Shown here: in pieces, positions 25,001 through 38,300 of the stretch | Layout of the letters: each line of letters opens with the position of its first letter | How positions within the stretch are numbered: the stretch's first letter is position 1 | Assembly (NCBI RefSeq): GCF_901709675.1 | Contig: NC_051104.1 | Span: 6,929,501 to 6,993,500 of the forward strand | DNA from: Syngnathus acus | Taxonomy: Eukaryota; Chordata; Actinopteri; Syngnathiformes; Syngnathidae | Direction of reading: 5' to 3' | Length of the DNA: 64,000 nucleotides | Program-made: the position numbers and the translations under genes | Notes under the pieces: generated by a model | The model's database searches: none | What the model saw: only the letters and a program-made list of their open reading frames with translations | What the model was told of the DNA's origin: nothing

Positions 25001-28000
25001 GAGCTGGCCAAAATGGGCCATGGAGGGTCGGTTGACATGATTTACTTGTCTCTTGCTCTGAGGTTACGCATTAGGCTGACCCCCGGTCACTTGATAACAT
25101 TACAACAACACACAGTGAACCCCAAACTCCCACCAAAGTACTCAGCGGGTTGTAGAAGGAGAGAGGAAAGAATGTTAAAAAGCAACTGTCTTGCCATTTA
25201 CGGGAGTTTTTTTGAATGACTTGCTTTCTTTTCTGTTGCATCTGATAAGAGCGATGAATATGAACAAGGCCTTGTCACATTTGACAAATCGGTTATGACG
25301 CACAACAAGCTGCGGTTAAGAAAAAACAACAACACACATGCATGGAAGAATAGCTGCAGGCCTATAATTAAACATGCTAATATCGTTGAGATATTTTAAT
25401 TTCATTTCAGAGAGACTGAAAACAAGTGGAGCCCTCATCTTAAATTTGCGAGATGGATGCAAATAAGAAAACATGGAATACATGAAAATCCAATCTGGTT
25501 TGTGTGCAAAATCCTTTTTGTTATCTACACAATCCAAACTTGTATGCTTGTAATAAATTTGACTGCGGGAGCAATGAGTAATAGTTTTGCTAATTTGAAG
25601 CAGGTAGATAATTGCAAATTTCCTTGGACCGCAGGACAGGCTCATTTCCATGCTGGGGCCTTTTGTTTAGTTGGTTATTTATAAGAAGTAGGCCCTTGAG
25701 CCATGGTGACATGCGCCGTCTACTCACACAGCACAAAGCTATCTGGAAGTAATCCACATCAGGGACATTTGCATGGAGAATGTAACATGGATTATAATTA
25801 ATCTAAAGTGACATGGGATTTAAAAAGACAATGTAAATGAAGCTGGGGAAAAGCCCACTCTGCCTTTCCTGGCCCCCCCTTTTTTTTTTGCCATCTCCCT
25901 CTTCCCCTCTGCATCTACTATATGCCCCCTCTTTGTTTAAAGCGTCTCGGAGATGAAGTGTGCAAGCAGCAGACTGCTCACTTGGCCACACTGTAATCCC
26001 TCCCCTCCGTTGGGAATCACACATACACACATCTGAAGCCAGTCACACACTGGAAGCTGAGGAAGGGCTCGCTAAATTCTACGACTTCAAGTTGGGGAAA
26101 GGAAGGGGGGAAAATGCGAGAAATAGAGAGAGAGAGAGAGAGAGAGAGAGGTGAGAAATAGAGAAAGTGATAGGGGAGATAGATGGTGATATAGAGATAG
26201 AGAGATAGAGATAAAGAGAGTGGTAGTGAGAGAAAGAGAGCTGGAGAGAAAGATGGAGATATAGAGAAATAGAAAGATAGAGAGAAATGGAGAGAGGGAG
26301 AGAGAGAGAAATAGAGCGAGTGATGGGGGAGATAGAGAGATAGCTGGAGAGATAGATGGCGATATAGAGAGAAGGAGGGATAGAGAGAGAGAGAAACAGA
26401 GAGAGGGAGGGATGGGTAGATGGATAGATGGATAGACAGACAGACATACACTTTGTTCTTTTTTTTTTGCACGTGCGCAGTGGTGTTAAATGACATTAGC
26501 AGTAATATACGACGGCGAACGCATGGACAGTGGTTTCCCCCCCGCCAGTGGCTCAGATAGGACTGTCAGAGAGATAGAGCTGAAAGATAGATGACGAGCC
26601 AAACTAATAGGCCCCAGCCTCACTCGGCTCGCCTTCTGCCTCATTGAGCCTCACATTATGGAGCAAGGTATGGCATGCTAGGATGCAGGGGAGGAGTGGG
26701 GGTTACTTTCAGATAAATGGAGGCTAGGACTTGGAAGGTGTCTGCACGGTTATTGTGGGAGAGGAAGACATTAGGGAAGGAGAGAGAGAATTCCATCCGA
26801 TGAAATGGAGGCGCGGGGTGCCATGTGATATTCCTCCCCAGCAGTGGATTTCCATCTCATACATAAACGACCGCATGAATTCTTATTTGGGTAAATCACA
26901 TCTAACAAAGGCAGGGCTACCCTGACCACCCAACCCCACCAGCCAGAATGTGCATATGGTTGCTCCGAGTCATTCTTAGAAATGAAAGGATGGATTGAGC
27001 AAGAGAAATAAAATGAAGGGTTGGTGGCATGAAAAAAAAATTGTTGCCAAAATGCAATATGAGAAAAACATACACAGCAGCCACCTCACCCAGCCCCCCA
27101 TCTAATCCCGAGCTTATGAAAAATTAATATGTCATCGGAGAGGGCACAAGAACGGGAAAAGATTAATGCAAGGCGCTTATAAATTACAAGCACGCAAACT
27201 GATTTGATTAAAAAATAATCTGGGGCCTGGACATTGCCTTGTAATAACCACAACTTGTCCTTCTCCTTTTTTCTCTGTTTTCCTCTCTCTCTCTCTTCTC
27301 TCTCTGTCTCACTCTCGCTTTCTGACAGATGGAAACAATTAAAGCGGGTCACATGGAGGCTAGTCGGCGGCGTTCACATGTTACGCACGCGTTTAAAACT
27401 TACTCCTGAGTGAACGCGAGGGAAAGATCACTTGAGAAAGATGGGATGCTTTAAACTAGGAGATGCATGTGAATGCACGCCCGTGTGTGTGTGTACTCAC
27501 GCTCAGTTCTTCTGCTGTCAGTCAAGTCTCGGTCAGTGAGGTTGGATGCGGGCCTGGAAGAAGAGCCAGGAGGTCTCTCACCATCCTCTGCGTTCTCCTC
27601 TGAAAATGCAACAAATGCTAAATTACCCATGATGCTCTGAACATAGAAGAAGCGGCGCTCAAACTGACAGGAAGCTGACACATTGAATGATGCGTTTACA
27701 TGCGTTCCAAACAATTATCGTCTCAAGCAACATAAGTCAAGTTGACTCACTGTACAGTCTGTATCAATAGGAAAAAATACTTTAACATGTGCGTTGTTAA
27801 ATATAGCCCTGGCCTGCCGCTTCTAGAGGGGGAAACATAAAACATCCAATGCCTGACGGAAGGGGTGGGACATTTCAAATATGATGTGAAATTATGTAGC
27901 ACGTGTGAACTGCATATGGAATTCTTGTCACCGGACTTTATCCTTCTTCACATTTGAAAAAATATATATATATAATAATATAAATAAATAGAAATATATA

Positions 28001-30627
28001 TGCATGCTTACTACTATTAGCAGATTAGCCTAGCCATCTCTGAGAGTTCAGCCCCTTGTTTGATAATTCTGTGTATCTGCAGTGTTCTGCCAGTGGATTA
28101 AAGCCAGTGTGTGTGTGTGTGTGTGCATGTGTATACGTGCATTTGTGTGCAAGTGTGTATATGTGTCGCCAGCACAAGCTAACACTAATCCTAGCCGAGC
28201 TCCAGCGCTCCCTTTCATCCAGCCATCATTTGTCTCCGGCTGGGCTGATGTCACTTTGTAATGAATTTTGAGCAGTCTGAGAGAGGCCAGATAACCAGGC
28301 ATGCGGGCACGCTCGCTCACGCACACACACATGCGCACAAACACACGCGCACATCCGCACACACACACATGCGCGTGTGCATCTCCACATCCAAAGCCCT
28401 CCTCCATTTCAGAGCTAGCAAATGAATAAAAATCCCAAAGTGAAACACTTGCAGCCAGGCGTCAAATCACACAAACTGAAACACACACATACACGAAACC
28501 AAATTCACATAAAAAAAAAAAAAAAAAGCATTAAAACTGTCGTGTCTTCTTAATGTGTGTGTGAGGGGTGGAGGGAATGTATGGTAAAGGGTTCCTTTCA
28601 CTGTAAACCGCCTTACTCTGCCACAAAATGAGAAAATCAAAATAGTGCGTGTGTGTGTGTTGAGTGACAAAAAAGGAATTGGAAAAGCGGTTTTCATTTA
28701 AAAGCTGTGAATGTCCTGAACAAAAATGTCCAACTTTAAAATCAAATAGTCTTTTTTCCATATTTGTATGAAATTCAACATTAACAGTGCAACAAAAAGG
28801 TGCACTGGGGTCAGCTTGTAATATGCATACAATCATTTTGGCGATTGTACGACAAGCCCGGAAACATGATATCATCAACCCTTTCGAATACAAGACATGC
28901 GAAAACAGACAATTGCACACAAATCGAGAATTGTGAATCATTTCTAACTGCTGCTGCATCCATCTTTGTAAAAAATCCTCTAGGGGGCACTCTACCTGTA
29001 AACGCAAGAGAACGAGAGACACTGCAAAGAGAAGAAAGAGGAAGGAACGGGATGATATGAGAAGAAAGGAGAAGGCCATCATCTGGGCTTCATCAATGTT
29101 TTTTTTTCTTGCTCTTTTACCCCCACCTCCCTTTGCATTGGTTAGATCAGTGGCAAGTGTGTGTGTGTGCAAACGGGAATGCGTTTCCACGCTGAGGACA
29201 TTCCCAGACAAGCTCTCTCAATACATCAGCACAGTGTCTGCCCTCTGACTGACCCTGACAGTTACACACCACATGATGGTGTCGATGCTATGTGTGTGTG
29301 TGTGTGTGTGTGAGTGTGTGTGTGTGTACCCCATTGATCAAGTGAGTGAGACAGTGACCGCATGTGTTTGCATGTGTGCTGTCATAAGCAAGTGTGTGTG
29401 TGTGTGAGTTTGAAAGATCACTGACGATCAACTTAATCGCAACCAGAGCAAAACTTTCACGGCCACCTTCCATCGCCTCGTGCACATGCACGGACACACA
29501 CACACCCACAATTATACACAAAGACGTATACAAACACACACGCACACACACACACAGTGGGTCAGGCAGTGGGTGTGATTTTGGATTTTGGCAGCCCGAC
29601 GAGATCCTCCTTTGATGTGGCTCGGCCGGAACATTCAAGCCGGCCGGTGAGCTGGATTCTAACCACACAGCCCGGGTCCGATTACCCCGGGCGACCAACG
29701 ACAGCCTATATTTAACTGTTAGAAGAGGAAGAAGAATTAAGTGATTCTTGATCAGCAACACACCCAAGCCGACGTGGTTTTACATTTAGCTATTAATTGG
29801 AACCACTGGCCGTGGCCATGAATAAATAAGAAATCCTCAAGGGCAACCTTGGACATCTTTAAAAACAAAAATGTTCTGCCTTTTGTCCCCACACAAATTG
29901 TAGGACTGTTTAAATGTATATCTAAAATCCTTTTAATGTGTGCAGCCATGGCAATTGCTTTTCCAGACGTCTGATTGGCAAAATTGTGCTTCATAGGCAG
30001 AAAATGTCATCACATTTATTTTGTTACTACAAGGTAAACGTTTTTTTTTTCTATTACCTGCACATGTATGACCTAAATAATTCACAAAAGAAACATTTAG
30101 TTAACTTCATTTTTAAGTATTATTTTAAGATTGCTAGTCCACTTCCATGACAAGTAAAAATGATACACGAGGACGCAGAGCAAGAAAGAGATGTTTGGAA
30201 AGAAAATAGAAGAATAGACATATGGGTGATGAATGCAATGGAGGTTGTATAGTCTGTGTGTATATGTGTATGTGTGTGCGTATCTGTGTCTCCGTTGGCT
30301 GTATAATGACCTGCTCTGAGACCACTCGCTCCCCCTTCTGTCTCCCCCTAAGGGCCCATAACCACCATGCCGGGTCATTATGTGCCCGGTGGAGGACTCG
30401 GTTGCACAGCACAACAACCACAGAGAAATAAGACGCCAACAAACAGGACTCAGAGACTCCAAAATGGCTGAATTCATTAGTGCGGGCCAAGTTGCCACTA
30501 ATTTGCTTCTTTAGGGTCTCATTAAAGAAGAAAATGAGGAAACCTTATACATATGTGTATGTATATACTTGTTTATACGGTTATACGGTCCCACAGTGTG
30601 TATGTGTGTGTGCGTGTGTATATATAC

Positions 30628-30659
<32 letters not shown>

Positions 30660-33600
30660 CGAGAGAGAGAGAGAGTATATACTGTACTCAGAGCTATTGT
30701 AGAATGCTTCATTAAAATCAGCACTATTGTGATAGAAGTTGGAAAGTAGTAATGGGGAAAAATAATGATGCATTGTTGAACGCAATAGATGTGAAGGCCT
30801 GAATTGAAAAATGTGTGGACACAACTCAAGATTTACATCATGCAGTTCAAAGGTTTGCACAGTAAGTTGTGCATAGGTTTTAAAGTGCAAATACAAAACT
30901 TACATGACAACTTCCTACCTTAATACCAATTGTAAAATAATACAAAATTAAAGATAGTTCATGTGTCTCCAGTATGAGGAAGTAGTGCAGCCCTAACGCC
31001 CACAACAAGCATGTCTCCCCCACTTATCGCTGATGTTGATTTTGATTTCTTCTTACAACTCCGGTCATGTCCCTTGTGAGACTGCATGTGAGAGTGCACA
31101 AATGCAAAGAGGGGCCCTGTGATGTCACATTTCAGTGCAGTGCGCGTGGCTCCGGTTTGGCCTCCCGGTTCTAAAGGGGAAAGCTTTGAAACACTACACT
31201 GTCCCGCACACGCACGCACACGTACACACATGCAGTCGAGGGCCAGCGGTAATAGTGCCAGAGTAATAACCTTATAGACTTACTGATCTCCTTCCCTCCT
31301 GTTCTCTCACCCTCAAATCTTTATTTACCCAACTCTCCCTTTTACACCCCTCCCCGCCCATTCTCCCCGTACCTTCCCCCCCACCCCAAATTTCAGCGCG
31401 TTTAACAAGCATTTAGATCTTAACCAGATGTTGTTAATCAAAGTCAAAGTCAAAGTCAGCTTTATTGTCAATCCCTTCATACGTCAAGACACACAAAGAA
31501 ACCGAAATTCCGTTTCCTCCATCCCACGGTGACGAGACATACAAGTAGGCGACACAAAACAAAAACAAGTAGGCACAAACCATAAATAATAAATAATAAA
31601 TAAAATAAAATGAGCGATGAATAAAAACAGACCAATAACCCATTGAATATGAGGGGCAAAACCGAGCCAGTGAGCATACAGCAAGAACAGGACGCTACGC
31701 TGAAAGGGGGAGCGAGTTCAGGATCCTAACAGCCTGGAGTACGAAGCTGTTGGAAAGTCTGGTGGTGCGGGAGCGCAGGCTCCTGTACCGCCTCCCAGAG
31801 GGCAGAAGTTCAAACAAAGGGTGAGCGGGGTGACTCACATCACTCACAATCTTGGTCGCCTTGCGGGTGAGATGGGAGGTGTAAATGTCCTTCAAGGAGG
31901 GGAGAGAAGCACCAATAGTCTTACTAGCCGTTTTCACAATGCGCTGCAGGGCCTTCAAGTCTTGGTCAGTGCAGCTGCCACCCCAGACAGCAATACAGCT
32001 GGAGAGGACGCTCTCAATGGTGCCGCGGTAAAACGTAGTCATGACGGCCGGAGGAGTCCCCGCTCGCCTGAGTTTCCGAAGGAATGTAGCATGTCTAAAA
32101 TACTAAACATCAACCCAGCAGAGAGGGGCCGCAGCTCCTGCACAACAGGGCCTGGGAATAACTCACACACATGTGGAGCCTTCACATGCACACATTTACG
32201 CCCACGTAAAGTTTCATGTATTTAATGCAGCGTTCCACAGCCCACATGCTAACATGTAAACACACGTGTTTCCATGCACACGTTCAAACACACCCTAAGA
32301 ACAGCAGAATATATTACGCCAGCAAAAGAAAAAACAATTAGCTTCAGCTCAACCTGGAGCGTCAGACAATAGCATTTAACACACTCCTGGTGTGACTGTC
32401 AGTGACGGAATGCGCTGAAAAATTAGTTTTGTGTGGAGACGGGGGGGGCGAAGAGGGTATGCTCGTATCAGCAGCTTCAAATTTGCTTTGTTGTTGTCAA
32501 TTACGACTTCCTGAGACACCATATTGTATTTCATTTTCCCTCAAATTGCCCGCTCTGATGTCTCGCGGGCAACTAACAAAACGTATTAATGTTCCTAAAA
32601 AAAAAAAAGAAAAGGAATTTGAATAAACATAACCTAGATTAAAACCTCGCTTCTACGGAAATAAGCCGTTGTTGCTCGTTAGGAGAGGGGGGAGGTTCAC
32701 TTTCAATTCTGCATGAATGAGAGGTAATGTATATGATTCTTTAATGCCAGATACAAAAGACGGGATAACAATATGGCGTCTGCGGTGCAACACCTGGCCT
32801 TATACAACAATGCTGACACGCCAACTATACACCTCCACACACATAAACACCTGCGTCTTACACAACAGCCATATTGCATTTTGGCAGCCTTGATCACCCC
32901 GAGCAGAAGAGCAAGAGCGGCACGACACACTCACCGGGAGATTTAGGAATCATCTGAAAAGAGAATTCCTCTCCTCTCTCTCATCTTAGCTCTATTTTCT
33001 TTTATTTCCCGCTCCTTTATGATACCTCGGTGCAATATTTATTCACCCCCCCCATATTATAAACACCTGCTCGACGAGGTGGCACACACAGCGGAAATAT
33101 CACACGAGCTCACCAGGTTGACCCAGTCAGGTTCAATGGATGGAGGGATGAAAAGAGGGAGGAACGCTGACAATAACACACAAGGAGCCGAGGGTTAATG
33201 GCGTTCCCATCTCTGTGATAAGAATTCATTCTCTTCTATTACCAGCACTTATCAAGGACGTACACACACACGATCATACGCAGTGAGGGTCCAAGATCGA
33301 TAGATGATCCTAATGAAGAAAGCAGCTGTTTCTCGGCACACCTGGCCGACTCTATCAGCCCGACAAGATCTCGCCGCCACGTTTGTCCTTCTATCCATCC
33401 ATCCATTTAGCTATCTATCCATCTGGTTTTAATCTTTTCACACACCGAGTCATCCACATATATCCTATTTGTCCCTCCATTTATTCCTCCAATCTGAACA
33501 TCCATCGCTACACTGGTTAACAGCCATACCAGCAAGGCAGATGTCATTTGTAATTGCCCAGAGTGGCTCTTGTCGTGTAGGGGTTTCTTTTTTTCTTCTT

Positions 33601-35334
33601 CTCAGAACTAATACCAGGCCAAGAGGAGGAAATCTAATTGAACAAAAAAAAAGCAGTGGATTTAAGAGCACATGCGTTCTGTTGCCTTTGTGTGTGTATC
33701 TATGCTTTGAAATGTGATGGAATAGATTTTGTTTGAAAAGGAAGTCGATCCTATCAGGCTGCTGTATTGTTTTAGTTGAATACACCTGTTCACTGAGATG
33801 GTGTGCCTCATAGTCCCAAAAGGAATGTAATTCTAAAAATGAAAATTCTTGATTTGGACCTTATTTACCGTACTTACATTGGATTCAATGGAAGTCCCAT
33901 TAACAGAGAATGCATTCAAGCCGTAGCAACATTCCTCAATGATGGATGCTACCATTTAACATTTCATCCTCACGTAACATGTGACTTCCCTTTAAAGAGG
34001 AGGGGGGGAAAAATGTCATGTGTTTTGCAGTACGGCATGACTTTACAACATACAAAGAATATCTCCAGGCGGAAATATTCATTAAGTTGCTTAGAATCGG
34101 CTCGGAAAATGACCACATGGTACCTGCGATACGCAGGCACATGAGGCATCTTGCCCTGGAGATGGTATTCACAGATGCTTATAAAGTAGGAGTGTTGGCT
34201 TTCCTTAGACCTTCTCCAAAACATGCAAAAAATGTCCATTTCATTACTAGCTAAACAATGTCATATGGGCCCCCACTGGCCCTAATAGAGGCAGACAAAG
34301 ACAGAGCAGCACACATATGCTTCGAATAAATCAGATTACCCAGGGAGCGGGGGTGAGGAGGGGAAGAGAATGAGGGAGCGAAAGAGGGAAAGAAAGGGAG
34401 ACACCGCCAGACACTTAGAGGATTGACAATATTCCCGTTTCTTGCTACTTCTCCCCCCCTACACACTCCCCGCAACCCACACTTTCCTTTGCTACACCTC
34501 CCTCGCTCCCCCCCAGCCTCCTCTAGCGGGATCTGTTTTAGATTTGAGCCAGAGCTTCAGCCATATCTCTCCCTTATCTCTGCTAGCCGTCAGAAAACAG
34601 AAAGCTCCATGTTTCCATGCATTAGACTCCCAGTTCCTGACACGCCACTTGAAAATCCCCACAGCACGTCAAAATGGCAGCGCTAAAGTGCAACGATATG
34701 ATTTCATCAAATGGAAGGCAGGTTTGCGGCTTGCATTCGATAGGACTTTGTCTGGATTGATTTGGGATCATATCAGAGAATTATTATGTTCTGAAAATAA
34801 GGTGCCCCAATCTTAAATGCAATTAATGGAAAACTACCAAAACATAATGTCAAAATTTCTCCTTACAATTTTTACACACGTTTTTGCACAGGGCCAAAGT
34901 TGCTCACATATACAATTTTTTAGGCCAGCAAATGCCAATATAATATTCTTCAAATTAGATCATGATTTTGGAATTATTTTAATCATAACCGGAGTGCGCT
35001 GTTGTTCTTTTCTCTAATTAGCACTTTTGATGACAGGATATGGACTTATTGACTCCCTTTCAAGTTTCGAGAAAAACATGGGAAAACTGTAGTGGTAGAC
35101 ATTATGTTCAAAGAAAAAAAAAATCTATATTCAAATGACTCTTTCTATTGATTTATAATTAAGTCTTAATTACAACTGGGCTGGGACATTCAAACTGAGC
35201 TGTCACAATAGCGGGGAACTAGATAGGGGAGCATTATTGATACACTTTAACAGCGGTGGTCGCCCAGACATTGATTCAGATATTTTGCGGTGCCTTTGGC
35301 ATGCTCGGAGGATTTAAATGAACAGGCAATTGAG

Positions 35335-35371
<37 letters not shown>

Positions 35372-38300
35372 CTGTGCACCTGCATGCACACACACCTAAG
35401 TGAACTACACAGGATAATTAACCTTCATTGGGGAAAAGTCAGAGCTGGCTTATCTGCACACTAAACTCTGTGTGTTTATATGTGTGTGTGCCCATCAGGT
35501 GTAATTACATTATTATGTGAGGAGCTGATTGACTTCAGGTGGGGCTGCAGGAAGGGGAAAAATAAATAGGATGTGATTTGTGTGTGTGCATCAGGGCACA
35601 TACTTATTGGTGGCTCAGGTGCTTGCGGCGACTTTTAGCGCATCCAGCCACATGGCAGTGTACGTCCCCACGGGGCTAATCAGGTATCTGATACCTTTTG
35701 TTTTGGGAGCTCATTGATGGATGAAATCTTTATCTGTGCTATTGATCAGGGAAGGGTGCACGGGTCCTAAACTGTCTGTCTAGCAGCCTGCCTGCTCCGG
35801 CTCTAACAAGATTGCCAGGGCCGAGTATATCAGTTAACATTTAATCAATGGCAGCTTAAGACACTGGGGCACTGGGAGAGAGGCCCACCGCTTCAAGCCG
35901 TCTGCCCCAAACCATTACCCGGGATTGAAGGGAAAGTGTGTGTGCGTGTGTATGTGTGAGTTAGACGGTGGTCCGGCAGATAATTACAGTGGATTGGGAC
36001 GGGTAGATCACATGTCTTAGTGGTGTGTCCGTCTGTGTGTTAGTGCATCTGTGTTCACAGTCATGGGAGAGCTGACTAATATGTCCCAAAAAGGTTTTCT
36101 TAGAATGCAAAAAAAAAAAAATCTCTTGATGACTGAATGTCACAATAAAATTAGCAGAAAAATATTCTTGAATTAATATTACATAAAAATATCACATTTG
36201 TCAGCCCTCATTACTGGATGACATCATCATCAAATTACAATTTTAAATCCTAACAATAAGATTATATATACGGTCTTTTACGTGTGTGTGTGTGTGTGTG
36301 TGTTTGGGCTTGTTTGACGGGGGAAGCCCCTCGTTTTATCCGAAGCCTGGGAGAATCCCACCACCGAAAATCAATGTTTGTGAGAGCAGACTACGTGAGG
36401 CAGCGTATGTATGTGTGTGTGTGTGTGTGTCAAGGTTTTGTAAGACAAATCTCTCCAGCGCGCGTCGCTTTAGTGCTATTGAACCAAGCTTCGATCACTT
36501 GGCCGCTGTGAATAATGCAAGGGAGGCTACTTGCTCACTTACAGCATAGGACTCTTGCGGCCGTGTGTGCGTGTGTGTGACAAGATGGTCCCTTTCTCCT
36601 CCTTGCAAATGCATCACGGCAGTTCCCCGACATTCTTCCACTTGGCCTTCCTAATCTCGTGTCAGATACAGGAACTCCCACATTGATATTGTCTCATTGA
36701 GTGTGTGCCACATATGTGCGTGCACGCACATAAGTGTGTGCGTGTGTATGCTGGAGGCTCCTCCAGTAGACGGGAAGAGCTTAACTCAAGCGGACAGCTC
36801 CGTGGCCCGCACTTTGACACAACCTGAGTCATTGTTACATACAGCTGAGTATTGTCATTAAAAAAAGACAATTAGAGAAAAAAAATAGGTGAACACACTC
36901 GTTTTTATGTCCTCAGGTATGTGAAGCGGAGACATTAATAAACAGGAAGTAATTATTTTGATTATAAATGATGAGAGTTCCTGCTAATTAAGCTGAAAGA
37001 TGTGGAATGGCACAAAGCCGTAATACTTTAATGGTGTCCTATAGTTGATATGGCCGGGGGGGACAATGGACACACAGATGCTTAATGTCCCTGTCGAGGA
37101 AGGAGATCTTCTCTTTGGCCATAACCGTCCCTGTCATCACTTATGAGGCAATTAAACAAAACATCACTTCCTATTTCCTCTCATCCACATGCTTCCTCTC
37201 ATGTTTTGTTTTTTTGTGAGCAGGGAGGGCTCCTCTTCCTCTTCTCCTCTCCCACTTGGCTCTTCTTCTACCCTTCCCAAGCGACTCCAAACAGGGTTTC
37301 AATTTCAGCATGCTGATTGTCTCATTGCCGACTCCATGCATGTCTGACACTCACTGGCACTCTCGGGACTGGCCTCTTGTGAGTGTTTTTTGTGTGTGTG
37401 GCATGCGTGCGTGTGTGTGAAGGGGTGATGAGGGTGCAAAATGCCTATTACATTGAGAGTGCGCTCCCTCTTACACTGGAGAGAATTCTCTGGTGCCTAA
37501 AGAGCAGAAAATTGCAATGCTCCTCTTGCTCATTCCCCATTAACCTGTGTTTGGAAACAAAGCCCTAGCCAAGTTGTGTGTGGGTTCGACTTTGTGTGTT
37601 TCTTGGCCAAAATATGAACAGTGCCTTTAACTGCAGTACCTTCCTGAATCGCAGAGTATATTTGTCAATAATTGTAATACGACAAAAATAGATAATATCC
37701 AAATTGAATAAGCGAAGCTATAAAAATTAGCAGTGAAGTGTTACGTGCAAGCAGAATAAACTTTAGCACACTTTCTCATATCAGCACTAAATCCAATCTC
37801 CAATAAATATTGCAGCGGAGTGGTCCAACTTGAAACACAAAAGACACCATTTACTTAAGGTTGCACGATTGCAATATTTTTTGTGCAGGGCATTTTGCAC
37901 ATTCCGGGAGCAATGTATGAAATCAGATGAATGAAGCAAACCTGAAATGAGTTGCAATGGCTGATTTTGCATCTGTATGTTGGAGCGTAGATGTGCAAAT
38001 GAAAAGGTTTTGAGGGTATCAATACTTTCAAATATCTCATTCATTTTTCAGATCTGTTCATATGTTTCTAAATGAAATGTTTCCTTTTTTGCATCCCTCC
38101 CTTCTGTCCCTTGTTCTAAAAGAGCAAACGGTGAGATGTCACCCTATGAAGCGCTCGGAGATGAATCCAAAGAGGCATATTTGTTTAATTTGCATAAAGA
38201 CATCCTACATCAAAGTCGAGACCCCGGGATCATTCTGTAGATTTTTCTTTTCTTTTTTATTCTTCCCTTTCTCTCACAGCATCCTTTTCTGATTCTGTCA

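Noticed and set aside
26017-26496. Minus-strand frames rich in Ser/Leu/Tyr
   Set aside because: They are translations of the GA/GATA repeat tract.
28531-29211. 226-codon minus-strand open frame in intron 5
   Set aside because: Its ends are made of TG-repeat-derived His/Thr stretches, it shows no domain, and it lies wholly within intronic DNA. I treat it as chance.
29577-29720. Possible tRNA or tRNA-derived SINE because of gggtccgattacccc
   Set aside because: The arm has an 8- to 9-base loop without the standard TTCRA order, and no acceptor or anticodon arm can be folded around it. It is kept only as a hairpin observation.
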